NCBI GenBank assembly: GCA_025465405.1 | Contig: JAODNL010000258.1 | Location: 1 to 12,188 of the forward strand | Source of the DNA: Pseudonocardiales bacterium | Lineage (GTDB): Bacteria > Actinomycetota > Actinomycetes > Mycobacteriales > Jatrophihabitantaceae | Direction: 5' to 3' | Length of the DNA: 12,188 nucleotides | Shown: piece by piece, positions 1 through 7,703 of the stretch | Position numbering within the stretch: the first letter of the stretch is position 1 | How the letters are laid out: every line of letters starts with the position of its first letter | The notes under the pieces: model-generated | Databases searched by the model: none | Seen by the model: the letters and a program-made list of their open reading frames with translations, nothing else | Told to the model about the DNA's origin: nothing | Translations under genes and position numbers: made by a program

Positions 1-1022
1 TGCAACAGGTCCCGTGCGTGGAGATCGCGTCCGCTGACCTCAACGTGCCCGCTGGAGCGCTCCAGGCCGGCCAGGGTGCGCATGAGTTGGGCCTGGCCGT
101 TGCCGACGACTCCGGCGATGCCGATGATCTCGCCGCGCGTCGCCGCGAGTGACACGTCGGTGAATCCCGTACCACTGAACCCGTTCAGCCGTAGGTTGAC
201 GTCTGCTGCGGTCGCGGGGTCGCGCTTGGGAGGGAACGTGGAGTCGAGCTGACGGCCCACGATCATCGCCAGCAGTTCCTGGTCGGATACCGCTGCGACG
301 GGGGCTTCGCCGCGCACCCTCCCGTCGCGCAATACCGTCACCCGATCCGCGAGTTCCCGAACCTCGGCCAGGCGGTGGGTGATGTAGACGACAGCCGTGC
401 CGAGAGCGGCCGCGGAGCGGACGCGGCGGAACAGCAACTCGACTGCCTCTTGCCCGAGCGGGGCCGTCGGTTCGTCCAGGATCAGCAGTTTCGGTCGGAT
501 GGCCAGGGCCTTCGCGACTTCCAGCAAGTGCTTCTGAGCGACCGTCAGCAGTTCCACCCGGTCTTTGGCATGGACGTTCAGGCCGACGTCACTGAGCAGC
601 GTCCCGATCGCCGCGTCCGCGGACTCGTGCGATGCGAAGAACTGGCGCGGAAGCGCCACTCGCAGGTTCTCCTCGATCGTGAGATCCGGCATCACGGCAG
701 GGTGCTGGTGCACGATCGCGACGCCCAGACGGGTGGCCAGCGCGGGCGTGAGAGCGCTGAACTGCTCCTCGCCGCCGAATCGGATCGTCCCCGTATCGGG
801 TGACACGATGCCGGACGCGATGCTCATCAACGTCGATTTCCCGGCACCGTTCTCACCAAGCAGCGCATGCACCTCACCCGACGAGACGCTCAGAGAAACA
901 TCGGTGAGGGCCGCGACACCCGTGTAGGACTTCGAGATTCCCTCCATCTCGAGGATCGCCGGAACGTTCGAGATGGTCGCTGACGGCGGCGAAGTGACGC
1001 CTGCCGTTCTCTGATCGCTCAC
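1..1022 (-). CDS. Sugar-type ABC transporter ATP-binding protein, C-terminal part cut by window edge
   Basis: This is the cytoplasmic ATPase of a ribose/xylose-type (CUT2, RbsA/XylG-like) importer, powering uptake through the permease at 2330-3349. The 340 visible residues hold the whole first nucleotide-binding domain: Walker A GENGAGKST near residues 56-64, a signature-like LTVAQKH near 160, Walker B LLILDEPTAPL near 175-185, and the switch histidine in YITHRLAEV near 216. The second domain has begun at the edge (GEIIGIAGVVGNGQ), where RbsA-type proteins carry a degenerate second ATPase; such proteins are about 500 residues, so roughly a third is missing. The GTG start at 1022 was chosen because AGGGG lies 7 bases upstream; an ATG at 947 is internal to the conserved region. 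The gene follows the binding-protein gene by 97 bases containing a hairpin. Family is certain; the transported compound is unknown. Confidence 0.93.
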   Translation of the reverse strand, partial: MSDQRTAGVTSPPSATISNVPAILEMEGISKSYTGVAALTDVSLSVSSGEVHALLGENGAGKSTLMSIASGIVSPDTGTIRFGGEEQFSALTPALATRLGVAIVHQHPAVMPDLTIEENLRVALPRQFFASHESADAAIGTLLSDVGLNVHAKDRVELLTVAQKHLLEVAKALAIRPKLLILDEPTAPLGQEAVELLFRRVRSAAALGTAVVYITHRLAEVRELADRVTVLRDGRVRGEAPVAAVSDQELLAMIVGRQLDSTFPPKRDPATAADVNLRLNGFSGTGFTDVSLAATRGEIIGIAGVVGNGQAQLMRTLAGLERSSGHVEVSGRDLHARDLL

Positions 1023-1063
1023 TAGGTAACCCCTGCAGATCGAACTGGCGGTCTGTCGAAGAA

Positions 1064-1105
1064 GTGGTCAGGGCCGTCCGCACGGAGCTGCACGACCCCG
1101 ACCAC
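1064..1105 (-). promoter_or_regulatory. Intercistronic stem-loop between binding-protein and ATPase genes
   Basis: In the minus-strand transcript, bases 1105-1096 pair with 1064-1073 as ten pairs including one G-U, extendable by two more pairs. A loop of about 18-22 bases separates the arms. It lies 15 bases after the binding-protein stop codon and has no following T-run, so it is not a classical terminator. It could protect the upstream message or reduce read-through into the ATPase gene; that role is inferred. Confidence 0.5.
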
Positions 1106-1119
1106 CCTTCGTTCGTGCC

Positions 1120-2241
1120 TTACTTCTTGAGCAGCTGTGCCTGCTGACTGCCCGGCATCTGCGCCGAGAGGTAGACATCACCCGGCACCGACTTGTCGCA
1201 CTGGACGTCGTGTGGCTTCTTGCTCACCGAGTCCTCGAACACCGGAGCCTCGAAGGTGGTGCTGGATGGCACGACGCCACCGGTCGCCTTGGCCACGGCG
1301 TACTGCACCGCAAGCCGGACGTTGTCATTGCCGGTCGCCACGGTCATGAGCTTGAAGTCCGGGTTGCTCGCCTTCTGGGCCTCGTAGAAACACGAGAGGG
1401 AGTTGCCGTCGCTCGTCACGAGCGCTGGGATGGACCGGCCACTCCTCTGGAACTGCGGCAGCGCGCCGACCAGGGACGGCCCGAAGTCCGAGACGATGAC
1501 GTCGATCTTCGAGAACTTGGCGATGTTGGCGGTCAGGACCTGCTGCGTCAGCGACGGGTCCCAGTTGGTGACGCTGAACGGCTGGTCACCGATGAACTTG
1601 TACTTCGGGTCACTCAGGACCTTGGTGAGTTGGTCGTGCTCGGTTACGCCCTGGGTGTTTCCCGGCGGACCACTGACGAACAGGATGTTCGCGCCGCTCG
1701 GGAAATTGGTCTTGATCCAGTTCGCCCAGTTGTCGGCGTCCCGCGCTGGGTCCGAGGAAATGTACTGGGTGTAGTTGACACCGGCTTTCCCCCCGGGGAA
1801 ATCGCGATAGGGGACGGTGATCACGCCGGCCTTGTACGCGCTCGTCAGTGCCGGAAGGACGGCCTTCCCGGCGTCGGGGAAGACCACCATTGCCTTGACG
1901 CCCTTGGCCACCATTCCCTGAATGTCGGAGATCGCCTTCTGGGTGTTGCCCTGGCCGTCGGCGTAGTAGTAGTTCGTGACGCTCGGGCACTTGCTCGCCT
2001 CAGCCTTGCCGGACGCGGTGGTCACAAGACGCCAGCTGTTGCCGCCGAAGCCGTCCAACAGTGCGAACGACACCTTCTTCGATCCGCACCACGACGGAGC
2101 TCCGGCCAGAGGCGAACCACCGCCGCCACCAGCGCCCGATCCACCTGAGCCGCTCTTGCTGCTGCTACTACAGGCCGCGAGCGTGAGCGACGCGACCGCG
2201 GCGGTTACCGCGATGAGCGAACGCACCGTACGTTTGTTCAT
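1120..2241 (-). CDS. Sugar-type ABC transporter substrate-binding lipoprotein
   Basis: This is the extracytoplasmic, membrane-anchored binding protein of the importer, 373 residues long. The N-terminus is a lipoprotein signal: Lys/Arg at 3-4, a hydrophobic stretch, then lipobox TLAAC with the lipidated cysteine at 24. A flexible Ser/Gly tether follows up to about residue 45. The remainder has the type I periplasmic-binding fold seen with ribose-class transporters, including a ligand-contact-like DGQGNTQKAISDIQ segment, KAMVVFPDAG, and ILFVSGPPGN. Four further cysteines (WCG, KCP, SCF, QCD) could form two disulfides. The ATG at 2241 was chosen over an in-frame start at 2295 because AGGAGA lies 7 bases upstream and because the signal peptide then begins correctly. 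The gene sits between permease and ATPase genes of one operon. The ligand cannot be deduced; aromatic and acidic residues are compatible with a polyol or sugar. Confidence 0.93.
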   Translation of the reverse strand: MNKRTVRSLIAVTAAVASLTLAACSSSSKSGSGGSGAGGGGGSPLAGAPSWCGSKKVSFALLDGFGGNSWRLVTTASGKAEASKCPSVTNYYYADGQGNTQKAISDIQGMVAKGVKAMVVFPDAGKAVLPALTSAYKAGVITVPYRDFPGGKAGVNYTQYISSDPARDADNWANWIKTNFPSGANILFVSGPPGNTQGVTEHDQLTKVLSDPKYKFIGDQPFSVTNWDPSLTQQVLTANIAKFSKIDVIVSDFGPSLVGALPQFQRSGRSIPALVTSDGNSLSCFYEAQKASNPDFKLMTVATGNDNVRLAVQYAVAKATGGVVPSSTTFEAPVFEDSVSKKPHDVQCDKSVPGDVYLSAQMPGSQQAQLLKK

Positions 2242-2248
2242 TGATCCA

Positions 2249-2256
2249 TCTCCTTT
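2249..2256 (-). promoter_or_regulatory. Ribosome binding site of the binding-protein gene
   Basis: The minus strand reads AAAGGAGA here, with 7 bases between it and the ATG at 2241. It is the strongest Shine-Dalgarno match in the importer operon and decides the start. A strong site fits the usual excess of binding protein over membrane components. Confidence 0.8.
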
Positions 2257-2313
2257 GTGGTGACCCCGCCACAGATGTGTAGACGGACGTCTCACGAACG
2301 TGTTCAGCTGTCG

Positions 2314-2329
2314 GCCGGCGGGCGCCGGC
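2314..2329 (-). promoter_or_regulatory. GC-rich hairpin just after the permease stop codon
   Basis: The sequence GCCGGCG-GG-CGCCGGC is a perfect inverted repeat with 7-base arms, immediately downstream of the permease TGA (2332-2330). The tight 2-base spacer means the outer 6 pairs with a 4-base loop would form in RNA. No T-run follows, so an attenuating or RNA-stabilising role is more likely than a full terminator. Confidence 0.4.
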
Positions 2330-3349
2330 TCAACCGGCGGCGGTCACGGCCGGTAGTCGGTTCGCGAACCGGGCTCGTACAGTTGCCCAGTTCACCGTGT
2401 AAATGGCCACCCCGACCGCGAGCGCACCTGCCTGAACCAGGGTTTGCACCGCGTTGGGCACACCGAGCGCGAGGACGAACTGGTCCAGCTGGGTCAGGAA
2501 CAGTGCCGCGATTACCGTCGCCACCGGAAACCCTCGCCCGCCGAGCAATGACGTCCCGCCGAGGACCACGACGGCCACTGAGGGCAGCAGGTACGAGTCG
2601 CCCTCGTACGCCGTCGGCTGCGTCGTGATGCCGGCCAGCAGGATGCCGGCCAGGCAGTAGAGCAACTGCGCCCACACATACGCACCGCTGCGGTGTTGCC
2701 ACGCCCGCAAGCCGACCGCCCGGGCCGCATACGGGTTCGCGCCGATCGCCTCGAAGCGCCGACCGGCCACCGTGCGCTTCACCAGCACTATGACGACGAC
2801 GAGCGCACCAACCGCGAAGTACACCGCGTTGGGAATTCCGAGCGAGGTGCCACCTGCGATAGACGCGAGCCGGTGTGTTGTCGTCCGCGGAGTACCGCCT
2901 GAGATCTTCAGGACGAATCCGTAGAGCAGCGCGTTGACGCCAAGGGTCGCGATGATCGAGTTCATCCTCATGCGACCCACCAGGAATCCGTTGACCAGCC
3001 CCGTTCCAACGGCGTAAAGCAGCGCCAGAAGAACCGCCGGCAGCAGCTTGGAGTCGTCGCCGTTCGGCTGGTGACTGACGATGACGATGGCCAGCGAAAT
3101 CGCCCCGGGAGCGGACAGGTCGATGCCGCCCTGCTGGACGACGAGCATCTGCCCGAGGCCCACTATCGCCAGAACCGAAGCGAACGGCAGCATCCCGAGA
3201 AGCGCACCGTGTGACACGCTGGATCGCGCAAACACCGTGCACACGATGAACAGCGCTGCCGTTGAAACGACGACGGTGATGAAGCCCTTGGGAACTGTGA
3301 AGCGCGAGCTGCCCAGCCTGGCAACCTCGCGTCGCTCCAAAAGGGTCAT
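2330..3349 (-). CDS. Sugar-type ABC transporter permease
   Basis: This is an integral membrane permease of the BPD_transp_2 / RbsC family, 339 residues, forming the translocation channel for the importer. Several hydrophobic helices are visible, beginning with the stretch around residues 18-38 (VVVSTAALFIVCTVF). Family motifs are present: QQGGIDLSAPGAISL, NGFLVGRMRMNSIIATLG, the cytoplasmic coupling region RFEAIGANPYAARAVGL, and VVVLGGTSLLGGRG. The ATG at 3349 was chosen because GAGGAG lies 9 bases upstream. A GTG at 3394 is in frame but lacks a ribosome site and would add an uncharged, poorly conserved-looking leader. It is the first gene of the importer operon, 88 bases before the binding-protein gene. 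Only one permease is seen, consistent with a homodimeric channel, unless another lies left of the window. Confidence 0.93.
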   Translation of the reverse strand: MTLLERREVARLGSSRFTVPKGFITVVVSTAALFIVCTVFARSSVSHGALLGMLPFASVLAIVGLGQMLVVQQGGIDLSAPGAISLAIVIVSHQPNGDDSKLLPAVLLALLYAVGTGLVNGFLVGRMRMNSIIATLGVNALLYGFVLKISGGTPRTTTHRLASIAGGTSLGIPNAVYFAVGALVVVIVLVKRTVAGRRFEAIGANPYAARAVGLRAWQHRSGAYVWAQLLYCLAGILLAGITTQPTAYEGDSYLLPSVAVVVLGGTSLLGGRGFPVATVIAALFLTQLDQFVLALGVPNAVQTLVQAGALAVGVAIYTVNWATVRARFANRLPAVTAAG

Positions 3350-3358
3350 GGCAAATGG

Positions 3359-3364
3359 CTCCTC
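3359..3364 (-). promoter_or_regulatory. Ribosome binding site of the permease gene
   Basis: GAGGAG on the minus strand, 9 bases before the ATG at 3349, supports that start over the upstream GTG at 3394. Confidence 0.6.
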
Positions 3365-3413
3365 ATCGCCGCCCCGCGAGGCGTTCGGCGTCACCGTTCA
3401 TGTGTTGAGCCTG

Positions 3414-3442
3414 ACTGTACATAGCGCGTTGAGTGTTCACAA
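3414..3442 (-). promoter_or_regulatory. Candidate promoter of the importer operon
   Basis: On the minus strand TTGTGA (3442-3437) and TACAGT (3419-3414) are separated by 17 bases, matching four of six positions in each sigma-70-type box. Transcription would begin near 3407, giving a leader of about 58 bases before the permease ATG. The region is visibly AT-richer than its surroundings. The heptamer GTGAACA, also found in the 10519-10546 region, overlaps the upstream box. Prediction by eye only. Confidence 0.4.
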
Positions 3443-3514
3443 TAAGTTTCAGTAACAATTCGAACTCGTACCCTGCATCGAAGTGCCATCAGACAGTGGT
3501 CGCCTGGCGCCTGC

Positions 3515-4573
3515 TCAGCGCGCATTGACGAGAACCTTCACTTCGTTCCCAGTCGGCGAGAGCAGGGTCTCGAACCCCTTCTCGACGAGATCCTCGGCGC
3601 CGATTTGTGCCGTCACAACCTTCTGAACCGGAATGCCCTTGCGCGCGATCAGGTCGATGATTCGCGGCCAGTCGTTGAGCGGGTAGCACCAGGTGCCGTT
3701 ATACGTGATTTCACGTTGGGCGAGCGCCATCGGGTCGATGCTGGCCGGCTTCGTGAACAATCCTGTCTGCGTTATGCGACCCGCCGAACGCACCGCTGCG
3801 AATCCCGCGTGCAGAGCGCGCTCGTTGCCCGAACACTCCACCACGGCATCGACGCCGATTCCGCCCGTCCGGTCCCGAAGGTGTGCGGAGACGTCGATGG
3901 CCGACGGGTCGAGAACCTCGCCGATCGCGAGTGAGCGCGCCAATTCGGCACGGATCGGATTCACTTCCGATATGTACACCGCCGCTCCGAGCGCCTCTGC
4001 ATACAGCGCAGCAAGAACACCTATAGGCCCGGCTCCGCTGATCAGCACACTCTCACCCGGGCGAACGCGCGCGCTATCCACCCCGTATGCCGCTACCGCG
4101 GTCGGTTCGACGAGGGCGCCCTGAATCTCGGTCATAGAATCCGGAATCGGCGTCACGTTTCGAGCCGGTACGATCGCCAGCTCGGCGATTGCGCCCCAGT
4201 CGAAACTCAGACCGATACACCCCATTGACACACAGAGATGACCCAGGCCGCGACGACAGAAGTAGCAGTTGCCGCACGTGAGGATGGGCATCACGGAAAC
4301 ACGCTCGCCGACCCTCAGCCCGTGGACACCAGGTCCGACTGCAGCCACCTCGCCCGAGAACTCGTGGCCGAGGATCTGCGGCGCCCGTGCTGATGTCAAG
4401 GGATGGGGCTCGGTCGGTATAACGATCGGTCCGACCGCGTATTCGTGCAGGTCCGTCCCGCAGATACCGCACCAGTATGGCCGCAACAGGACCTCGCCCG
4501 GCCCGGGCTCGCCAGGCTCCGGCACCGACTCAACGCGAATGTCGTGAGCACCGTGAAAGACCGCAGCGCGCAT
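3515..4573 (-). CDS. Zinc-dependent alcohol/polyol dehydrogenase (butanediol- or threonine-dehydrogenase-like)
   Basis: This is a cytoplasmic medium-chain NAD(P)-dependent dehydrogenase, 352 residues, the usual family length. Catalytic zinc ligands are seen at C38 (CGICGTDLHE), H70 and E71 (LGHEFSGE), with E156 in the GALVEPTA motif. The structural-zinc lobe is complete: C100, C103, C106 and C114. The Rossmann nucleotide fold begins at GAGPIG (180-185), followed by a Glu at the end of the second strand (YISE), which favours NAD. Overall it resembles 2,3-butanediol/sorbitol/threonine dehydrogenases, which oxidise a secondary alcohol to a ketone. The ATG at 4573 is 11 bases after the hydrolase stop, and the ribosome site AGGG overlaps that stop, so the two are translated from one message. 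Substrate is unknown; the partnership with the hydrolase suggests sequential oxidation and cleavage. Confidence 0.9.
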   Translation of the reverse strand: MRAAVFHGAHDIRVESVPEPGEPGPGEVLLRPYWCGICGTDLHEYAVGPIVIPTEPHPLTSARAPQILGHEFSGEVAAVGPGVHGLRVGERVSVMPILTCGNCYFCRRGLGHLCVSMGCIGLSFDWGAIAELAIVPARNVTPIPDSMTEIQGALVEPTAVAAYGVDSARVRPGESVLISGAGPIGVLAALYAEALGAAVYISEVNPIRAELARSLAIGEVLDPSAIDVSAHLRDRTGGIGVDAVVECSGNERALHAGFAAVRSAGRITQTGLFTKPASIDPMALAQREITYNGTWCYPLNDWPRIIDLIARKGIPVQKVVTAQIGAEDLVEKGFETLLSPTGNEVKVLVNAR

Positions 4574-4584
4574 TTGCCCGCCCT

Positions 4585-5535
4585 TCAGACTCTGGGACTT
4601 GTGGACGCCTCGCCCGGCTTACCTAACGGAGCGAGCCTCTCCAGGAACCACTCGGTGGCGGCTGTCGCACATTGCATCAGCAAGTTCTGCTTGCTGTAGA
4701 GCGCGAGATGATCCGACTTGTCGATCACAACCAATTTCTTCTTCGCGGTCGGAATCGCGTTGTACGCCGCGATCTCCTCGTCCCACAGCGTGATGTCGTC
4801 GTTCTCGGCCACGATCACGAGGGTCGGCGTGTTCACGATGCGAGGCAGGAAGGGCTTGACGTTGTAGGACATGAGTAGGTCGACGGATTCGAGCGTGGCA
4901 TTGAAGTCATAATTCGGTGCCACGGTCTGCTGGAATTCGAGAAACACCGAATGGCCCTCGGGGAACGGCCAGGCAGAGATCTCGGCGGACGTATCGACGG
5001 TGAAGTGGGGGACGTAGGTCTCGGCGCCCTCGGTGAACCTCCGGCGCCGAGCCTCCAAGATCGCTCGCTCGAGCCGACGAAAGTTGACGGTGCCATTGTT
5101 GAGCCTCATGTTCACATATCCGTCGATCACCGGAATCTGCGATACCGCGCACTTGATCCGGGAGTCGACCGCGGCCAGGACCAGCGCGTGCCCTCCGCTG
5201 TAGGACAGTCCCCACACGCCAATGCGGCCGGCATCGACCTCGGACAACGTCTCGGCGAACGAGATTGCGTTGCGATAGTCCTCAATCTGCATGGCCGGAT
5301 CGATGTGCTGGCGCCGGTCGCCATCACTGTCACCGAAGTTGCGGTAGTCGAACAGGACGGCGGCGAAGCCGTTCTCGGCGAACATCTCGGCATAGTGCGG
5401 CTGCACGATCTCCTTCACGTAACACCACCCGCCAGCCATGATCACCGTCGGGAACGGGCCCTCCCCGTCGTCCGGCGTGTACAACCACCCACGCACGATC
5501 GTCGCGTTGCTGGAGAACTCGATGTCACGTCTCAC
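4585..5535 (-). CDS. Alpha/beta hydrolase (dienelactone-hydrolase / X-Pro-peptidase-like superfamily)
   Basis: This 316-residue protein has the alpha/beta-hydrolase fold and no signal peptide, so it should be cytoplasmic. The nucleophile elbow is GLSYSGG with S113; the likely acid is D246 or D247 in VIVAENDD; the histidine is H276 in DKSDHLALY. An oxyanion-hole segment AGGW lies near 34-37, and the typical FDYRNFGDSDG segment near 62-72. A helical insertion (about 150-225) rich in Arg and aromatics probably forms the lid that sets specificity. Such enzymes cleave esters, lactones, amides or activated carbon-carbon bonds; which applies here cannot be read. The GTG start at 5535 is preceded by AAGGGG at 6 bases. 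It is the first gene of a two-gene unit with the zinc dehydrogenase downstream. Fold and triad are clear; the reaction is not. Confidence 0.85.
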   Translation of the reverse strand: MRRDIEFSSNATIVRGWLYTPDDGEGPFPTVIMAGGWCYVKEIVQPHYAEMFAENGFAAVLFDYRNFGDSDGDRRQHIDPAMQIEDYRNAISFAETLSEVDAGRIGVWGLSYSGGHALVLAAVDSRIKCAVSQIPVIDGYVNMRLNNGTVNFRRLERAILEARRRRFTEGAETYVPHFTVDTSAEISAWPFPEGHSVFLEFQQTVAPNYDFNATLESVDLLMSYNVKPFLPRIVNTPTLVIVAENDDITLWDEEIAAYNAIPTAKKKLVVIDKSDHLALYSKQNLLMQCATAATEWFLERLAPLGKPGEASTSPRV

Positions 5536-5646
5536 CTACGGCCCCTTAGTGTCCGTCCGGGCCCGACGGGCCTCGGCGCCAGGCCCCGCCCTGCGGCCGC
5601 GTCGATGATCGGTCGGGCAGCTCGATCAGTCGCTCGGAATGGTTCG

Positions 5647-5675
5647 ATGGTGTCAGCCGTTGCCTAACCCGTCAA
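5647..5675 (-). promoter_or_regulatory. Candidate promoter of the hydrolase-dehydrogenase unit
   Basis: On the minus strand TTGACG (5675-5670) and CACCAT (5652-5647) are 17 bases apart. The upstream box is strong, the downstream one weak. It begins 8 bases after the stop codon of the preceding gene and shares ACTTGACG-N9-ACGG with the promoter-like element at 8749-8778. The leader before the GTG at 5535 would be about 105 bases and contains GC-rich inverted repeats. Confidence 0.35.
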
Positions 5676-5683
5676 GTGACAGT

Positions 5684-6613
5684 TCACAGAACTTGTTGGT
5701 CTGTTTGCTCGTCCGGTGCCGCGGCGCCGCGGTGCAGGACGGCCAGCGCGGACATGTCCCGGTCGCCCAAGCCCGCGGCCACCGCCGCATCCGTGATGCG
5801 TGCGGCCGCGGCAGCGAGCGGTACCGGACTCCCTCTGTCCCGCGCGAACTCGACGACCAGGCCGAGGTCCTTGCGCATCAGGTCAATCGTGAACGCGACC
5901 GGGTGCCCGTCCGGATCAGCAAACGCCGCCCGTTTGTACTGCACGAACGGCGCTCCGACCACGCTCGCCGAGAAGACCTCGAGCGCCATGTCTCGCGAGA
6001 CACCGCCCCGTTCAGCGAGCACGAGCGCCTCGCTGATGGCACCGTCCAGGATGTGCACTACGGCGTTCACGCTGAGTTTCATCGCCTGGCCGCTGCCGGA
6101 CCCACCGACGTGGACCACGCGGGCGGCGAACGCGGCGAGTATCGACTCGAGCCCACTTACCGATTCGGCCTTCCCACCTGCCATTACCAACAGCCGACGG
6201 GCGCGGACCGTGGGGACGCTCCCCGATACCGGCGCATCGACGAAGTCGATCCCTGCCTCGTTCAGCCGGGCGGCGCAATGGCGCGCGGAATCGACGCCGG
6301 TCGTGCTCAAGTCGCAGACGACCGTTCCCGTCCGCATCGCAGCCGCGGCTCCGTCGCGGCCGAACAGGACGTCGTCGATGGCGGGGCCGTCGGCGAGCAT
6401 CGTCAGCACGGCCTGCGCGTTCACCACCGCCTCGGCCGGGGTCCGCGCGCGGCGAGGGGTGCGGTCGGCACCAGCGAGCTGGAGTTCGTCGTCCAAACGT
6501 GGGTACCCCGCCGACGAGCGGTTCCACACAGTCACGTCGTGCGATGCCGCGCACAGCGCCGCGGCCATGGCAGCACCCATCCGGCCCAGGCCGAGAAACG
6601 CAATCGTGGTCAT
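5684..6613 (-). CDS. NAD(P)-dependent 3-hydroxyisobutyrate-dehydrogenase-family oxidoreductase
   Basis: This 309-residue cytoplasmic enzyme belongs to the beta-hydroxyacid dehydrogenase family (3-hydroxyisobutyrate, tartronate-semialdehyde, 6-phosphogluconate-like), which oxidises a 3-hydroxyacid or reduces the matching semialdehyde. Cofactor motif FLGLGRMG is at residues 6-13. The substrate motif DAPVSGS is at 126-132, where most relatives have DAPVSGG. The catalytic lysine is K179 with N183 in GSGQAMKLSVN. Length is slightly above the usual 290-300 because of an insertion after strand two (about 35-57) and a hydrophilic tail. The ATG at 6613 overlaps the stop of the preceding dehydrogenase gene as ATGA, so translation is coupled. 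It is the last gene of the 8672-5684 unit, implying it acts on an acid or semialdehyde made by the two dehydrogenases before it. The exact substrate is unknown. Confidence 0.9.
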   Translation of the reverse strand: MTTIAFLGLGRMGAAMAAALCAASHDVTVWNRSSAGYPRLDDELQLAGADRTPRRARTPAEAVVNAQAVLTMLADGPAIDDVLFGRDGAAAAMRTGTVVCDLSTTGVDSARHCAARLNEAGIDFVDAPVSGSVPTVRARRLLVMAGGKAESVSGLESILAAFAARVVHVGGSGSGQAMKLSVNAVVHILDGAISEALVLAERGGVSRDMALEVFSASVVGAPFVQYKRAAFADPDGHPVAFTIDLMRKDLGLVVEFARDRGSPVPLAAAAARITDAAVAAGLGDRDMSALAVLHRGAAAPDEQTDQQVL

Positions 6614-7692
6614 GCCCAGGGATCCACGAGGATCTTCCCCTGCACGGTTCGGGCAACCAGGGCATCCAGCCCGTCGGGCACTACCTGGTCCAAGGCGATG
6701 ACCCGATCGAGCAGGTGTGTGCTGACATCGCTGTCGGTCAACAGCGTCAAGGCCTCCGGGATGTCCTCCCCACAGACGTGGGCGACCGTCGTCAGGAGGT
6801 CGACCTCCCTAAGCGTCGTCGCGGCGAGATCCACGGTCTGTGGAGCATGCGAGAGGCCGACCAACAGGACGCGCCCACCGCGAGCGGCCATGCTCGCGGC
6901 GTGCTGCGCCGCCCCGTCCGAGCCGCTCGCCTCCACCACGACGGTGGCGCCGTCGGGCAACAAGTCGCGCACGGCTGCGACCGGATCCACGCCGATGACA
7001 TTCACAGTGTCGGTGGCCCCGAGCGCGCGGGCAGTGGCCAAGCGGGCGTCGTCGATGTCGAGCGCCACCACGCGCTGTGCGCCCCGCCCCGCGAGTCCGC
7101 AGAGAATGAACGATCCGATGGCACCGGCGCCGATGAGCACGACGGTGTCGCCCTCGGTGATCCTCGCGAGCCGCGACGCATGAAGACCAACGGCCAGCGG
7201 CTGCGCGAGACCGGCCGAGTCGTCCGAGCATCCCTTCGGGATCTCGACACAGGTCGATTCGGGCACCGCTACGTACTGCGCGAGCCCTCCGTCGGCGCTG
7301 AGGCCGAGGGTCCAGTACGAGGCGCAGAGGTTGGTTCGCCCGGCCCGACACCAGTCGCATTTGCCGCACGACACGCCGGCGCCGGAGGCTACCCGCGTGC
7401 CCGCTGTGGTCACCGTGTCGGCTCCGCCGTCCACCACATTGCCGATGAATTCGTGACCCATGACCATCGGACCCAGGTGGCCACTGGCCGGGTGCCGGCG
7501 TTCGACCGGGAACATCCGCGGGCCGTGTGCGTACTCGGTCGCGTCCGATCCGCAGATACCGCATCGGGTGACCTGGACGAGAAGCTGGCCGGCGGCGGGC
7601 TGGGGAACCGGTCGGTCTTCGATTCGCACGTCGCCCCGGCCGTAATAGATGGCGCCGCGCATCCGCTGTCCGTTCATAGTCAGGCCGCTCAT
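6610..7692 (-). CDS. Zinc-dependent alcohol dehydrogenase with both zinc sites
   Basis: This medium-chain dehydrogenase has about 360 residues and acts in the cytoplasm, oxidising an alcohol with NAD(P). Counting from the start at 7692, catalytic zinc ligands are C47 (CGICGSDATEY), H80 and E81 (MGHEFIG); the structural zinc is held by C109, C112, C115 and C123. The nucleotide fold begins at GAGAIG and ends strand two with ALDIDD, favouring NAD. The start is uncertain: ATGs at 7692, 7677 and 7662 are in frame. The one at 7692 follows the upstream stop by 2 bases, while family similarity really begins at the one at 7662 (MRGAIYYG). The ambiguity comes from a 15-base tandem duplication over this junction. 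Starts farther upstream would lie inside the previous gene and are unlikely. It sits between another zinc-type dehydrogenase and the hydroxyacid dehydrogenase in a tight operon. Confidence 0.9.
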   Translation of the reverse strand: MSGLTMNGQRMRGAIYYGRGDVRIEDRPVPQPAAGQLLVQVTRCGICGSDATEYAHGPRMFPVERRHPASGHLGPMVMGHEFIGNVVDGGADTVTTAGTRVASGAGVSCGKCDWCRAGRTNLCASYWTLGLSADGGLAQYVAVPESTCVEIPKGCSDDSAGLAQPLAVGLHASRLARITEGDTVVLIGAGAIGSFILCGLAGRGAQRVVALDIDDARLATARALGATDTVNVIGVDPVAAVRDLLPDGATVVVEASGSDGAAQHAASMAARGGRVLLVGLSHAPQTVDLAATTLREVDLLTTVAHVCGEDIPEALTLLTDSDVSTHLLDRVIALDQVVPDGLDALVARTVQGKILVDPWA

Positions 7693-7703
7693 AGTCAGGC
7701 CGC
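7674..7703 (-). repeat. Perfect 15-base tandem duplication at a stop/start junction
   Basis: Two identical adjacent 15-base copies (7674-7688 and 7689-7703) read GCGGCCTGACTATGA on the minus strand. Each copy contains the TGA that ends the upstream dehydrogenase frame and an ATG of the downstream one. Because 15 is divisible by three, the duplication adds five codons to the downstream gene and keeps its frame. Confidence 0.9.

Noticed and set aside
874..1083. Small 69-codon minus-strand frame at the ATPase N-terminus
   Set aside because: It is in another frame over the ATPase coding start, without a suitable ribosome site or hydrophobic pattern.
1210..2148. Plus-strand open frame of 312 codons opposite the binding-protein gene
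   Set aside because: It mirrors a well-supported gene with lipobox and ribosome site; its composition is Arg/Gly/Asp/Val-rich as expected from antisense GC-rich DNA, and no domain is recognisable.
2304..3242. Minus-strand open frame of 312 codons overlapping the permease
   Set aside because: It is out of frame with the permease, Arg/Gly-rich, with no hydrophobic helices or ribosome site.
3487..3512. Possible terminator after the zinc dehydrogenase at 3515
   Set aside because: Only a 7-base near-tandem CAGGCGC/CAGGCGA and a GGCGCC palindrome are present; no convincing stem or T-run, so read-through into the importer operon cannot be excluded.
5553..5572. Mutually exclusive GC-rich hairpins in the hydrolase leader (5553-5557/5565-5569 versus 5560-5564/5568-5572), riboswitch-like at first sight
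   Set aside because: Arms are only 5 bases of nearly pure G and C, easily produced by chance here; no known riboswitch consensus was recognised.
5639..7183. Plus-strand open frame of 514 codons opposite the hydroxyacid and zinc dehydrogenases
   Set aside because: Long only because stop codons are rare on the antisense of GC-rich genes; spans two real genes and their overlap, and has no recognisable motif.
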